A stretch of 64,000 nt of DNA from Pelagomonas calceolata (GCA_918797485.1 CAKKNE010000004.1:1178001-1242000), one strand, 5' to 3'. Counted from the stretch's first letter, positions 8,320-17,541 are shown. Made by a program: numbers and translations. The notes: generated by a model from the sequence alone, not told the origin.

Positions 8320-9188
8320 ATGCGCTCGCCTCTGCTGAGCGCCATGCGCTTCGTCGGCCACCGCGGCGCCTCCCACATCGCGCCCGAGAATACGATGGCT
8401 GCCTTTCGCGCGGCGACGGCGCGAGGCGTCGGCTTCGAGTGCGATCTGCAGGCGCTGCGGGACGGCACGCTGCTCGTGCTCCACGACGACACGCTGCTCC
8501 GGACGGCCACGGCGCCCCCGGGGCTGAGCGACGCGGCGGCGCGGCGCTTCCGTGAGTTGGTCCGCACGCCCGTCGGCGAGCTTGTGTACGACGACGTCCG
8601 CGACGTCGACGTCGGGAGCTGGATGAATCCAAAGTTCGCGTCCGAGCGGCCGCCGCGCTTCGACGAGGCGCTCGGCGAGGCTGCTCCGGATATCTTCGCC
8701 GAACTCAAGGGCGACGACGACGGCTACAGCTTCGACGGGCGATTGCCCGACCTGGTCGGGGCGCTCGCGCTGCCGTCTTCACTAACATGGATCTCGTTCT
8801 CTCTGCCGCTCGCGGGGCGCGGCGCGGACACCGCCGTATTTCTACTATCCTCCCCCCTGAGGCGACGATCCCCACGCAGGTCGAGGAGCTCAAGCGGCGC
8901 GACAGTACACAACCGTGCCTGCACGTCGCCGAGCCGCGCAATCTGGAAGACGCCTGGGCCGCGGCGCGCGCCGTCGCCAATAGTGATGTGGACGGCGTCG
9001 ACCTGCCCGCTTCTCCAGAACTGGTCACGCCCGAGCTCGTGCGGTACCTCCACGACCACGATAAAAGGGTTGCGGTCTGGGTCTGGCGCGCGCCCGCTTT
9101 GAATGATACGCCCGCGGTCTGGGACGCGTTGTCAAAGGCGGGCGTCGACGCGTTCACGTCGAACCTGCCCCCCGAATTAATCCTGTGA
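8320..9188 (+). CDS. Glycerophosphodiester phosphodiesterase, one 44-nt intron
   Basis: Exons 8320..8835 and 8880..9188 give 274 residues. The GDPD (TIM-barrel) signature is clear: FVGHRGASHIAPENTMAAF, then GFECDLQALRDGTLLVLHDD, holding the two catalytic His and the metal-binding Glu/Asp, and LTWISFS deeper in the barrel. A single uninterrupted frame fails after about 8836. Removing GTATTTCTACTATCC...CACGCAG (44 nt) rejoins frames at a codon boundary, giving DTA-VEELKRRD and a normal end with CLHVAEPRN, VWVWRAP and AGVDAFTSNLP. The enzyme hydrolyses deacylated phospholipids to glycerol-3-phosphate. The ATG at 8320 follows AAAACC; an alternative is Met9. It ends 13 bp from the convergent sulfotransferase stop. 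Confidence 0.85.
8836..8879 (+). other. Short GT-AG intron of the GDPD gene
   Basis: The 44-nt segment begins GTATTT and ends CCCACGCAG; an internal CTACTAT could serve as branch site. Its removal is required to keep the GDPD frame. It has no introner-like ends. Confidence 0.75.
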
Positions 9189-9201
9189 TGAGTTGTAAAC
9201 A

Positions 9202-10437
9202 TTACATCCAAGCCTCCGGCAGGTCCCTTTGTAAAACGCGCCGCAGCGACACCAGGGACGGCGCGTAGAAGGCCCTCAGGAACGCCCGCGTTTCAGTGAG
9301 CATGGGCGGCCTGCTCCGGCTTTTCGTGACCACCAGGTCGCGCGGCGCGAACTCAAACGAGGGCAGCCCGAGGGCTGATTGGAGCTTGTCCAAGACACCA
9401 GCAGGATTTTTAATCAAATCCTCAAAAAACAGGACGTGCACGCGGCTTCGATCCACGAATTCGTATAACTGCATAAATTGCGACGCGTAGGCGCCATCTC
9501 TCACAACGTCGAGGGGGCCGCCACCTTTCCACCTCTCTCCAACGATATCCACATGATGCGACGCGACCGTATCATATCGCACGTACGCGTCGAATTTCGC
9601 CGGGTCCGACGCGCCCCGCAATATACGGACGTTTTTCACGCACGCGTCTTCAAATTTTGTCGGCGTCAACCGCCAAACTTTAAAACGGTGATCAGGACAC
9701 CCCTTTTGTTCAACCGTGTGGACCCGATCCCCCACAACTCCGAAGCGCCCGTGCCGGATGTGATGCGCAAAAGCCGAGTAGGCTCGATCCACCGGATTTC
9801 TCAAAATCAGAATCCAAGCACACGACGGCAATAGGGAGGCAAGTAATCGAGGCGCTTGCTGGAACCGTAGGTAACTGGGGGACTTTTCATAGGTCAAAAC
9901 GCCCTTTTTTAAATCATTTTCTGACAGAGCGGGGAAGCGTTCCGCGTACGACCGCCACGTCCTTTCGAGATCCACCAGGGAGGCATTGCGGGAGAAAGAA
10001 TCGAAGTAGTGGACCTCGCCCGGGTGCCCCTTACCACCAATACCTCTCTGTAGGTATGGGTGGTTTTCCAGCCACTTCGCGAGGCTCCCGGTGGCGGACT
10101 TCTGCGCGCCTCCAATCACAAAGGATGGCAGGCATCTATACCGCGTGGACCACCTCTTTTCGTCCCTGATACAGTCGCCCGCGTCGACGGCGGTGGACGC
10201 GCACTTCGTACCGACGACGCGCCTCGTCGTGCGGTTACGCGTCGTGGTGGGAGCGTCGCAGGTCGTAACCTCGAGCTTCGTCCGCGGCCCCGCGTCGACT
10301 TGCGTGTTGTGCGGTGCGAGGACCATGACGAGTATGGTCGCGAGCGCCGCGGCGAGGCGGCGCGGCTTATTGCGCGGGTTGCCGTGCTTCTCCGGCCGCG
10401 GCGACCGCGGGTCGTTGGCTATGATGCCGCGGAGCAT
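9202..10437 (-). CDS. Golgi-type sulfotransferase (heparan sulfotransferase-like)
   Basis: The product has 411 residues. An N-terminal basic segment then LAAALATILVMVLAP gives a type II Golgi anchor. The PAPS 5'-phosphosulfate loop is FVIGGAQKSATGSLAKWL (about 107-124), and the 3'-phosphate site is WILILRNPVDRAYSAFAHHI, as in the Sulfotransfer_1/3 carbohydrate sulfotransferases. Between them lie HPGEVHYFD and TYEKSPSYL, a standard element of NDST/HS3ST-type enzymes. It would transfer sulfate from PAPS to a polysaccharide or glycoprotein glycan. No intron is needed. It is the best preserved of three sulfotransferase-like genes in this window. Confidence 0.9.
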   Translation of the reverse strand: MLRGIIANDPRSPRPEKHGNPRNKPRRLAAALATILVMVLAPHNTQVDAGPRTKLEVTTCDAPTTTRNRTTRRVVGTKCASTAVDAGDCIRDEKRWSTRYRCLPSFVIGGAQKSATGSLAKWLENHPYLQRGIGGKGHPGEVHYFDSFSRNASLVDLERTWRSYAERFPALSENDLKKGVLTYEKSPSYLRFQQAPRLLASLLPSCAWILILRNPVDRAYSAFAHHIRHGRFGVVGDRVHTVEQKGCPDHRFKVWRLTPTKFEDACVKNVRILRGASDPAKFDAYVRYDTVASHHVDIVGERWKGGGPLDVVRDGAYASQFMQLYEFVDRSRVHVLFFEDLIKNPAGVLDKLQSALGLPSFEFAPRDLVVTKSRSRPPMLTETRAFLRAFYAPSLVSLRRVLQRDLPEAWM

Positions 10438-10945
10438 CCTTTGCTCTGCGTGTGGCCCGTGCCGCGAGAGAACTAATGCTCTCGCACGCCCGTCGCAGCA
10501 CGATCACAGCCGCAACAATGAAATGCTCGAAGGGCCTGTTTCGTTGCTACCACACGCTTTGAGGCGCGGGCAGCGCAAGTGGCAGCGCGAGCGGAGACTC
10601 TGGAACGCGTGCCGTCGCGGCGAGCACGTATAACTGATTCACGCCTGAGCTATGGCCAAAAAACCGGGGCTTTGCTAGTGTCTTACAGCCGCTAGCTAGC
10701 CTCCACGCGCCAGCAGGCCTCACAGCCGTGGCGTGCTCAAGCACCGCGCATTCGAGCTGATTTGCGCACTCGAGCGCGTATTGGACAAGATCCTGCAGCG
10801 CTCTACTTTGTGTGAGTACTCACCATCATTTGGAGCTGCGTGGTGAGCTGCGTGGTGAGTTTGAGACTCGTCGTGGACAGACCCAAGACCAAGCCAACCG
10901 GCGGGCAGAGACCATAAAACCAACCATCGATCCCTGCTTACAACA
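10438..10945. other. Divergent promoter region, sulfotransferase / plastid protein
   Basis: No gene seen. It carries a GCTAG motif (10674..10696) near its middle and short tandem repeats GAGCTGCGTGGT at about 10840-10860 just upstream of the plus-strand gene. Confidence 0.5.
10674..10696 (+). repeat. GCTAG palindromic intergenic motif
   Basis: Arms GCTAGTGTCTTAC and GCCGCTAGC. It is nearly centred between divergent start codons: 249 bp to the ATG at 10946 and 236 bp to the ATG at 10437. Confidence 0.85.
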
Positions 10946-11389
10946 ATGCGACGCCTGGTCCTCGCGGCAGCCTGCGCCGCGCTGGCGGCCGCCTTCGCGC
11001 CTCCACAACCCGTTTCCAGGATAACACGTTTACATGACACGGACGACGAGGACGCGGCCGACCTAGCATTTTTAGGAAGAGCGATGAAGGCGAAGAGCGA
11101 AAAGGACGCCGCGCCCCTCGGAGGCTTCGACCCGCTCGGCGCCCTTAAAAAATTCGGGAAGGGCCTCGACGACTTCGTGGACGACGCCATGGACCGCAAG
11201 CTCGGCAACGGCGCGGAGTTTTATGGGAAGCGCAAGTCGAACTTCTACGGGGCCGACGACCCGATGAAGAGCGACGGGCGCGGCGGGGACCAGTACAAAG
11301 GACCGGTCGGCGGCGGCTACTTCAAGCGCGACGCCGAGGGCCGGCCCGTCACGCGCAAGGGCACGCCGATCGGGTGGGATAAGGAATGA
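10946..11389 (+). CDS. Small predicted plastid-targeted protein, unknown function
   Basis: A 147-residue protein. Residues 1-20 (MRRLVLAAACAALAAAFAPP) are a signal peptide ending in Ala-Phe-Ala-Pro, the phenylalanine-containing cleavage motif typical of bipartite plastid targeting in stramenopiles with secondary plastids. The mature part is hydrophilic, with GGFDPLGALKKFGKGLDDFV, a Gly/Tyr-rich middle (GAEFYGKRKSNFYGADDP) and a C-terminus GRPVTRKGTPIGWDKE. I do not recognise the family. Targeting is well supported by pattern, function unknown. Confidence 0.7.
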   Translation: MRRLVLAAACAALAAAFAPPQPVSRITRLHDTDDEDAADLAFLGRAMKAKSEKDAAPLGGFDPLGALKKFGKGLDDFVDDAMDRKLGNGAEFYGKRKSNFYGADDPMKSDGRGGDQYKGPVGGGYFKRDAEGRPVTRKGTPIGWDKE

Positions 11390-11400
11390 CTCGTCTGTGT

Positions 11401-11502
11401 TTAACCCTCCCGCGCCGCCGCAAACTTGGCCGCGGCCGCGCCCTTGCCGCCGGTCACGAGCGCGCCGGCGTGGCCCACGCGGCGGTCCGGCGGCGCCTCG
11501 TG
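11401..11502 (-). pseudogene. Fragment of succinyl-CoA ligase alpha subunit
   Basis: On the minus strand the frame reads [14 protein letters not shown] then [14 protein letters not shown] before a stop. This matches the conserved SucD/SUCLG1 segment around APPGRRMGHAGA and GGKG, near the C-terminal part of the ligase. Upstream and downstream portions of the gene are absent here. The piece borders the GA-tract repeats, so it looks like a displaced gene fragment, not a working gene. Confidence 0.65.
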
Positions 11503-11529
11503 CCGGCAACCCGGAGAGGTTTGCTCGCC

Positions 11530-11607
11530 GAGAGAGAGAGAGAGCCACTTATTGAACCCACCCCCAGCCGCGAGAGAGAGAGAGCCACTTATTGAACCCA
11601 CCCCCAG
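11530..11607 (+). repeat. Two tandem copies of a GA-tract repeat
   Basis: Each copy has a (GA)n tract followed by CCACTTATTGAACCCACCCC and CAG. Copies end at about 11567 and 11607. A third copy lies inverted at 28243-28282. Confidence 0.85.
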
Positions 11608-11609
11608 GT

Positions 11610-11635
11610 AGTACGGACCCCGAACGCTTCGCCAC
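11610..11635 (+). repeat. 26-bp dispersed repeat, copy 1
   Basis: The block starts AGTACGGACCCCGAA and ends CGCTTCGCCAC. An identical 26-bp block is at 50855-50880, 39 kb away; sequences outside the block differ. Confidence 0.8.
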
Positions 11636-12569
11636 TGTGTCTATTGGGATTGGCGATAGGGTGTTGTTTCACCCTGCCCCCCGAGAACCCAGACACGAAT
11701 GGTGTGAGGTTTCGCTCCGAACAGAGGCCGGCCGGTCGCAAGCGACGTGCCTTGGCCTGTTCGATGGGCTATCCGTCCGCCCGGTCCAAGCTACTTTGCC
11801 GACACCACACAGCAGTTCCTGGACCCAAGCGCGCGGCCGGCGTGCAATGCCGACACGCCACAGGCCCGCGGGGAACTTTGTAGCGGCGACCGACGGGGTG
11901 AACGAATCGCGGACACCGTCGGGCACCGCGCCGGGAGCGCGCGCCGAACCGGTCAAGCCCTGTCCCGCTTTTACCCTCTCGGGTGGTCCCGCGCCATCAC
12001 GTGTCGGGGAGTTTGCAAGGAAGTTGCGGATGCACAGTCAGACTTTTCCGGCCCCGCCAAGGCAATTTTGTCTCTGAGGACCGGGCGCCTGGGCGGAGCA
12101 GGTAATCCTCTGACGCGCCGCGGCCCGATTTCCATCTCCGTGTCGGCGGCCCCGACGTGCAATGGAAGTGGAATTCCAGTGGTCCGCTCCGATGATGCCC
12201 CGCGCATCAACGGTTCAGAACGCACAAGACCGCAAGGGAACGACGGCCGACCAATCCTCCGCCGAGCCCTGGGCGGCCCCCAGGAGCTACGGAGGGACCT
12301 CAGGCGCGCCCGCCGCCGCGGCCGTTAACGTGGGCCAGCCGTCACGCGCCTTTGTTATAGCGGGTTGCGTCCGCTTTGTTTTGCTGGTACGGGAGTACCG
12401 CTTTTGTTTTTCAAATTTGGCGGTTCTCGTGCTTGTGGCCGCGCGCGTCAAAATGGGCAGCGTTTTTTGGGCGCGCCGCGTGCCGTAGTGTGTATAGAGG
12501 CTGCAGGCAGTGTGCGGTGTGTGTGGGGCGCGCGCGCGGACGCTGGTACTTTGTCGAGGCTATCCGCTG

Positions 12570-12592
12570 GCTAGCACCCGTAAGACACTAGC
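12570..12592 (-). repeat. GCTAG palindromic intergenic motif
   Basis: Inverted orientation: GCTAGCACCC then GTAAGACACTAGC. It is 187 bp upstream of the PDI start codon. Confidence 0.8.
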
Positions 12593-12779
12593 GAGCACAG
12601 CCGGCCAAGCAGCGGACCTGTGCCATAACTCTCATATTTCTCTGCGTTACGCATAACTACTACATAAATAATAAGTAATCAGCGAACCCGAAACTTGTAG
12701 CGAGTGGTGGATCACCAGGACGCGCACACTAACTGTTCAGCACACCCTCTGCGCAGAGGCTCCAAAAAAGCTGCCACAA

Positions 12780-14432
12780 ATGCTGCGCCGCGCGCTGCTC
12801 GCCGCCGCCGCGGCAACAGCAACACAAACGACGCCGACGCCGGACATTATTGACTTAGACGCCAACATCACAAACACGCTAGCAACCCATGAGGTCGCCG
12901 TCGTCAACTTCTACGCGCCCTGGTGCGCGCACTGCATCCGATTTGAAGGAGAGTACGCATTAGCCGCGTCCAAAGTACCACTAGTGACATGGGCGAGGCT
13001 CGATTGTGCCCTACACAGAGAAACATCAGAAGCTCATAACGTCGAGGGCTACCCCCACGTCAAGTTGTATCGTCATGGGCGTTTCGCGATGGACTACGAG
13101 GGCCCGAACGAGGCCCACCAGCTCGCGCGGTGGGTTCAAAGGCGCTCCACGCCACACGTTGATGAGTTGAAGGATTGGTCTGACGCACGACCGTTCCTCG
13201 CGTCGCTGTTTGGTGACGACAACAGCAAGGGCGTGCGCGGGTTGGTTGTGGGCGTCTTCGCGTCGAATGCCTCAGAAACAGCTCAGACCTTCGCACGCGT
13301 CGCGAGTGGCGACGACGGCGACGATCTGAGTTTTGCGCTCACAACAAAACCCGAGCTCGTGGCGCAAGCCCTGCGCGAGCGGGACCACACCATCGCTCTA
13401 GACATGAACGAGGACCGCGTCCACGTTTTGTCATCTACGGGCGATGACGTCAAGACTATGACAGTGGACTCGTCAACGACTCCTAGAACGATCGCCGCCT
13501 TCGTCAACAGTGCGCTCGAGCCGGCCGTGACGCGCTTCGACTCGTCGACGGCGGCGCATTTGTTTCATGGTATGCGCGGGCCGCGCGTCCATTCATTACT
13601 ATTCGTCGACGAGGCCTCGAAGAAAGGTGAAGGCGTCGCGGACGCGTTCGCGGCCTTGGCAGCGGACGAACGCTTGAAAGTGAGGCACGTCATTGTTCCA
13701 TCCTCGGAGGCTCGCGTGCTGAAGCATTTCGACCTGAACTCGGGCTTCGACCTGCCGACGGTCGTCCTGTGCGACCTGCGCGGTCTAGCTCCCTCGGTCG
13801 GCGACGACGAAGTCGTGCTCGACGATTCTAGAGATGCCCATGTCCATGCGAAGAAGGCCTTCGCTTACAGATTGCGGGACTGGCACGCGTCAAATAGAGT
13901 GGATCGGGCCACGCTCCAGTCCTTTTACGCCGCGTTCTTCGATGGCAACCTTACGACGCCGTTCCTTCGGTCACAACCCATCGTCGGGTCCTTGGACGAC
14001 GCACCAATGAGAGCGCGAGAAGCATCTGAAGAAGGTCGCGTCGTCACGCTCGTGGGCAAGACCTGGGACGTCGTCGTCGGGGCGGCGCGGAGGGACGACG
14101 ACGACGACCGCGATTTTCTCGTGCTCTTCCACGCGCCCTGGTGCGGCCACTGTATTCAATTAATGCCCGTCTGGGCCCAGCTCGCCGAGCTGTATCGGCG
14201 CGTGCATTCCATTGTGGTGGCGTCGGTGGACGCGACGCAGAACGAGGTTGCTTCTGTGGACATCGACCAGTTCCCGTCCATTTATCTGTTTGACGCTCGA
14301 GGAAGTCCACCGGTATTATATGAGGGCGCGCTCGACCTGGACGCTCTTTCCCGGTTCCTGAAGGCCAGAGGGACGCGGGCCTTCGACGTGGACGGGCTCC
14401 GGGGCGGCGGCGAGCTGCGGGACGAGCTCTAA
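12780..14432 (+). CDS. Protein disulfide isomerase with two thioredoxin domains
   Basis: The product has 550 residues. A signal peptide (MLRRALLAAAAATATQ) precedes a first thioredoxin domain with FYAPWCAHCIRF (about residues 41-52) and a second, C-terminal one with FHAPWCGHCIQLMPVW (about 448-463), in an a-b-b'-a' layout like classical PDI. The first active site is CAHC, the second the standard CGHC. Conserved cis-prolines appear as VEGYPHVKLY and IDQFPSIYLF. The protein ends LRDEL, a KDEL-type ER-retrieval signal. It would oxidise and isomerise disulfides of secretory proteins in the ER lumen. A GCTAG motif lies 187 bp upstream of the ATG. Confidence 0.9.
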   Translation: MLRRALLAAAAATATQTTPTPDIIDLDANITNTLATHEVAVVNFYAPWCAHCIRFEGEYALAASKVPLVTWARLDCALHRETSEAHNVEGYPHVKLYRHGRFAMDYEGPNEAHQLARWVQRRSTPHVDELKDWSDARPFLASLFGDDNSKGVRGLVVGVFASNASETAQTFARVASGDDGDDLSFALTTKPELVAQALRERDHTIALDMNEDRVHVLSSTGDDVKTMTVDSSTTPRTIAAFVNSALEPAVTRFDSSTAAHLFHGMRGPRVHSLLFVDEASKKGEGVADAFAALAADERLKVRHVIVPSSEARVLKHFDLNSGFDLPTVVLCDLRGLAPSVGDDEVVLDDSRDAHVHAKKAFAYRLRDWHASNRVDRATLQSFYAAFFDGNLTTPFLRSQPIVGSLDDAPMRAREASEEGRVVTLVGKTWDVVVGAARRDDDDDRDFLVLFHAPWCGHCIQLMPVWAQLAELYRRVHSIVVASVDATQNEVASVDIDQFPSIYLFDARGSPPVLYEGALDLDALSRFLKARGTRAFDVDGLRGGGELRDEL

Positions 14433-14588
14433 ATTTTGGGGTTTGTGTCGTCTCCTACTAGAAGTAGAAACGACGGCGCGCGGCGCGTCCGAATCTAAGT
14501 GGCGTAGCATATCGACGACGTCGCCGAGGCAATCGGCGCAGACTCGAACGGAGCTCCGACCGCCGGGCACAAAGGAAATCCCGCGTGG

Positions 14589-14611
14589 GCTAGCGGCCTG
14601 TAAGACACTCC
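14589..14611 (-). repeat. GCTAG palindromic intergenic motif, one arm decayed
   Basis: GCTAGCGGCC then TGTAAGACACTCCGC; the outer arm has lost TAGC. It is 157 bp downstream of the PDI stop, not near a start codon. Confidence 0.7.
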
Positions 14612-15791
14612 GCGCTCGGAGGGCGGGAAAAGAATTCTACTAGACAACTCCCGAGTTTATGTTCGTTTCCTTCCGTTTGTTGGTGGTAGAGTCCATCTAG
14701 GCCGCCAGGACGCCGACGAGGCACATTAGGTGCTTCGTTAAAAGCCTCGCGATTCAGGGAATCCGCGACCTCACTTTTTTACGAAAACGACAAGAATTCC
14801 TAAACCTGCGAGTGTCAGCGACGCCACTACCCAAATGGACCATAACGCCATTGTTCTATTCACGATCGACCCACTTGCCCGTTCTCCGCGGACGACGGTG
14901 CGGAGACGGAGCACCAGAAAGGCCCCAGACCCGTGAGTTGTGAAATAAATTTGCGTTTCAGGCGCTTGGGTTACGGGATGGGCCAGATAACCGGCCTGAA
15001 CATGTACTACATTGGATTTCTTGATCCGAAGGCTCGGCCGGGCAACGCCAACTCCCGAGCCCACATCTTCTTAATTTGGGCACCACATCTGGACCTGCGA
15101 CCATCAGCCCGTGTACCATCACCATGGACCATGACGCGATCATTTGTTCCATGATCGACCGACTTGCGCGAGGTCCAGATCAAGATGTTCACGTCCCGAG
15201 CGTGGGCAGCCAAAAGTACCCTTCTTATAATGTAGATGTCATATACTTGTAATTGACTATCGCTGGGGTAGTATGGGATCCAACGAGACCGCTACGGCGA
15301 CTACTGGGGGGCCTCGGGTAATTGACGTTTTTGACGGGAACGGGGCGCCATCGGGTCCAAATTATTTACTTTTTTCGGATGCAGGTCGGCTCCTGGAGGT
15401 CTCTCGGGGTAGGTCTGGGGTCGGGTAGTCGCCTGGACCGCATACGCCGGCGCTTGGGGCCCCCGATAGTTCTGGAACCAATTGCCAAGCTATTCATGGT
15501 TTTGTGGCGTGCAATGAAGAGAGAATTGGTCGATTATGCCCCGAACCCGGGCGCATGCGGCGTAGCCGATTGAGCACATCTACTAACATCCCTATGCGAT
15601 CCCGGGGAGACCTCGGGACCACGGATTGACAGGATTCCACAGGCGCGGCCGCCATGGACCATGGGTGGCGCCGTCGCCGCGACTTAAACAAAACGGTTTT
15701 GGACCCCCAGTACGTGTCCTATTGATCTCTTTGGACCATTAGCTAACTGAACGATACTCAAACAACTGCATGCGCGTTCCGAGTTGTGCTT

Positions 15792-15816
15792 GCTAGTGTC
15801 TTTACAAGCCGCTAGC
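15792..15816 (+). repeat. GCTAG palindromic intergenic motif
   Basis: Arms GCTAGTGTCTTTAC and GCCGCTAGC; 234 bp upstream of the NAA40 start codon. Confidence 0.8.
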
Positions 15817-16050
15817 TTTCACCGCGCCCAGCTCTTTTGCGCCTTGGATTGCTCGAATCCGTGCCACTTCGGCACGAGCGCTGGTGAAACGCACCCTCCG
15901 CAAACTCTAGAAGCCGCACCGAGCCGCGGCATCGCTGATTTGACCGCTGCGCGCCGAGCTCAGCCGTGCCATTCAAATTAGCAGTTTCAAATTACCGCGC
16001 ACGATACCACAACGCCGGCCACCTGTATTGCGCACGACGCCGCACCAAAA

Positions 16051-16722
16051 ATGGGCAAGCAGTCCAAGTCAAACGCCAAGAAGGAGCAGCGCAAACTCAC
16101 CCAAAGGCGCCGCGCGGCGCTCGAGGAGCGCCTGCGCGCGCCGCGGGCGCTGCAGGACTGCGGCGCCGGCTTCCTCCAGCCCGCGCTGCTGCGCGTCGGC
16201 GACCTGGAGATCAGCTTTGAACGGACCCTGTCGAAGCCGGACCTCGCGGCCTGTTTTGATATCCTGGAAGATAACATGAAGGAGCAGTACGAGGTGAACC
16301 CGTGGGGCTGGGATCCCAAAATGAAGCGGGCCGAGCTCGCCAACGACGAGGCGCGCTTCGTGTTGGTCCGGGATAATGATAGGGTGGTCGCGTTCGCGCA
16401 CTTCCGGTTCGAATTAGACGACGACGACGCGCCCGAGCGCGCGGTGCTCTACGTGCGGGAGCTGCAGGTCGCGGAGGCGCGTCGGGGATCTGGTATCGGG
16501 CGGCGCGTCATGGGCCTGCTCCAGCTCGTCGGGGCCAAACTCGAGCTCGACTGCGTGCTCCTGACGGTCTTCGAGTCCAACAAGGGCGCGTTGGCCTTCT
16601 ACGAGGCGAAGCTCAAGTACGGTCTCGATAGGGACGACCCGTCGCTCTTCGGGCGGGAGGAGTGCTACCGGCTCCTTTCCAAATCTCTGCCCAAACCCAA
16701 ACCCCTCGGGGAGGCCAACTAA
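16051..16722 (+). CDS. NAA40: N-alpha-acetyltransferase 40 (NatD), histone H4/H2A N-terminal acetyltransferase
   Basis: A 223-residue GNAT enzyme that acetylates the alpha-amino group of Ser1 on histones H4 and H2A. The N-terminus MGKQSKSNAKKEQRK is basic like the human enzyme's and starts with Met-Gly. Family marks include NMKEQYEVNPWGWDPKMKR (matching the NatD Trp-Gly-Trp insertion), FVLVRDNDRVVAFAHFRF, LYVRELQVAEA, and the acetyl-CoA loop RRGSGIGRRVMG (Q/RxxGxG/A), then LLTVFESNKGALAFYEAKLK. Length and order fit the family. A MITE is inserted 24 bp after the stop codon, probably in the 3' UTR. Confidence 0.92.
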   Translation: MGKQSKSNAKKEQRKLTQRRRAALEERLRAPRALQDCGAGFLQPALLRVGDLEISFERTLSKPDLAACFDILEDNMKEQYEVNPWGWDPKMKRAELANDEARFVLVRDNDRVVAFAHFRFELDDDDAPERAVLYVRELQVAEARRGSGIGRRVMGLLQLVGAKLELDCVLLTVFESNKGALAFYEAKLKYGLDRDDPSLFGREECYRLLSKSLPKPKPLGEAN

Positions 16723-16746
16723 TTTAACACTCGGGGCGACGGCGTA

Positions 16747-17152
16747 CTAGGGTGCGATTTACGTGGAAAAAACGCGTAAGTTACACGTAAAGCACCGCTA
16801 CAGGAGATCCCACGTAAAAAACGGCGTAAAAAAGGAGGTATCCAAAAGTCCTTCCAGGGCTCTTCCCGAAGCCGGCGCTAGCGGCCCTCTAAGACTCTAG
16901 CTCGCGATCAGCAGCTCGCAGAGTGTGGCTGCCCCTAACGTTGTCAGAGCCGAGCCAATTGCTAGTTGCATGCTGTTGCGAGCAAGGTGTGCACTCTAGC
17001 CTAGTAGGTGTGCGCTTATGCGCCGTGCTCGTGCTTTAGGCGCTCTGGCGCGTGTGTGCGGGTTTTATAAATAAATGCACGCGTAAATTACGGCGTAAAT
17101 GACGCTGGACCGTTTCTCACGTAAAGAACGCCGTGCGTAAATCGCACCCTAG
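16747..17152. mobile_element. MITE with 17-bp terminal inverted repeats, 8-bp target duplication
   Basis: The 406-bp element begins CTAGGGTGCGATTTACG and ends with its exact reverse complement. Direct flanks ACGGCGTA at 16739-16746 and 17153-17160 match perfectly. If the outermost C/G pair is placed in the flank instead, the end reads TAGGGTG and the duplication is 10 bp. Subterminal CGTAAA/TTTACG repeats recur at both ends. No coding capacity. An 8-bp duplication and a TAGGG-type end suggest hAT kinship (inference). Both duplications are intact, so the insertion is fairly young. Confidence 0.9.
16877..16901 (-). repeat. GCTAG palindromic motif inside the MITE
   Basis: GCTAGCGGCCC then TCTAAGACTCTAGC. 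It is the only copy located within a recognisable mobile element. Confidence 0.65.
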
Positions 17153-17253
17153 ACGGCGTACGAGGGCGGGGGCGGGGCGGGCGTTCGGTCACGCAGCCCC
17201 GCGGCGGTCGTGGGACTCGTGGCGGCTAGGCGCCTAGCTCTGAGCAAAGCAAT

Positions 17254-17541
17254 TTAAACAATGGCGCACGACGCCGGGGGCTCCTCGCGTAGGACCTGCT
17301 CCTTCGAGTGCAGCGCCGCGTCCGGCGACCGGTACCGCTCGTGGATCGCGTCGATCGCGTCCAGCAGCTCCCGGGGCAGCGCCTCGAGCTTGAACGCCCT
17401 GATCGCTTCCTCGCACTGCTGGACCGTCGTCGTGCCCGTGACGACGACGGCGTTGTAGGGGCGGTCGCGGCACCAGGCCAGCGCAAGAGAGGGGAGGCCC
17501 GGTCGTATCTCCGCGTCCCGGCGTGTGGAGGCGGTTTCACT
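17254..17541 (-). pseudogene. C-terminal part of an aldo/keto reductase
   Basis: The minus-strand frame from an upstream stop to TAA at 17254-17256 reads LPSLALAWCRDRPYNAVVVT, then GTTTVQQCEEAIRAFKLE and ELLDAIDAIHERYRSPD, the end of an aldo/keto reductase barrel. The reductase gene at 21069-22312 stops having homology exactly at the same ALAWCR point. The two share a 17-bp direct repeat, CGGCACCAGGCCAGCGC, at 17468-17484 and 21142-21158. This fragment is best read as the displaced 3' part of that gene, separated by the element at 17485-21141. The codons upstream of ALAWC do not match the main gene, so a relic of a paralogue is the alternative. Confidence 0.7.

Larger units (their letters stand above)
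11390..12779. other. Repeat-rich spacer of 1.4 kb
   Basis: The spacer contains a succinyl-CoA ligase alpha relic (11401-11502, minus), two GA-tract repeats (11530-11607), a 26-bp dispersed repeat (11610-11635), and a GCTAG motif (12570-12592). The open frames across 11640-12330 show no recognisable domain, codon pattern or homologue and are left uncalled. Confidence 0.5.
14433..16050. other. Spacer of 1.6 kb without a convincing gene
   Basis: It carries one decayed and one full GCTAG motif (14589-14611 and 15792-15816). A local duplication is visible: the stretch around 14835-14895 resembles that around 15122-15180 (both contain ATGGACCAT and ATCGACC.ACTTGC). A short minus-strand frame ends in a hydrophobic segment (ALWSIWVVASLTLAGLGILV, about 14773-14850) but has no other support. 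Confidence 0.5.

Noticed and set aside
11747-12328. 193-residue plus-strand frame in the repeat-rich spacer
   Set aside because: No domain, signal, or homologue-like pattern; overlapping frames on both strands are equally open, as expected in GC-rich DNA.
15851-15885. tRNA-like B box (GCTCGAATCC)
   Set aside because: No matching A box, acceptor stem or cloverleaf could be formed around it.
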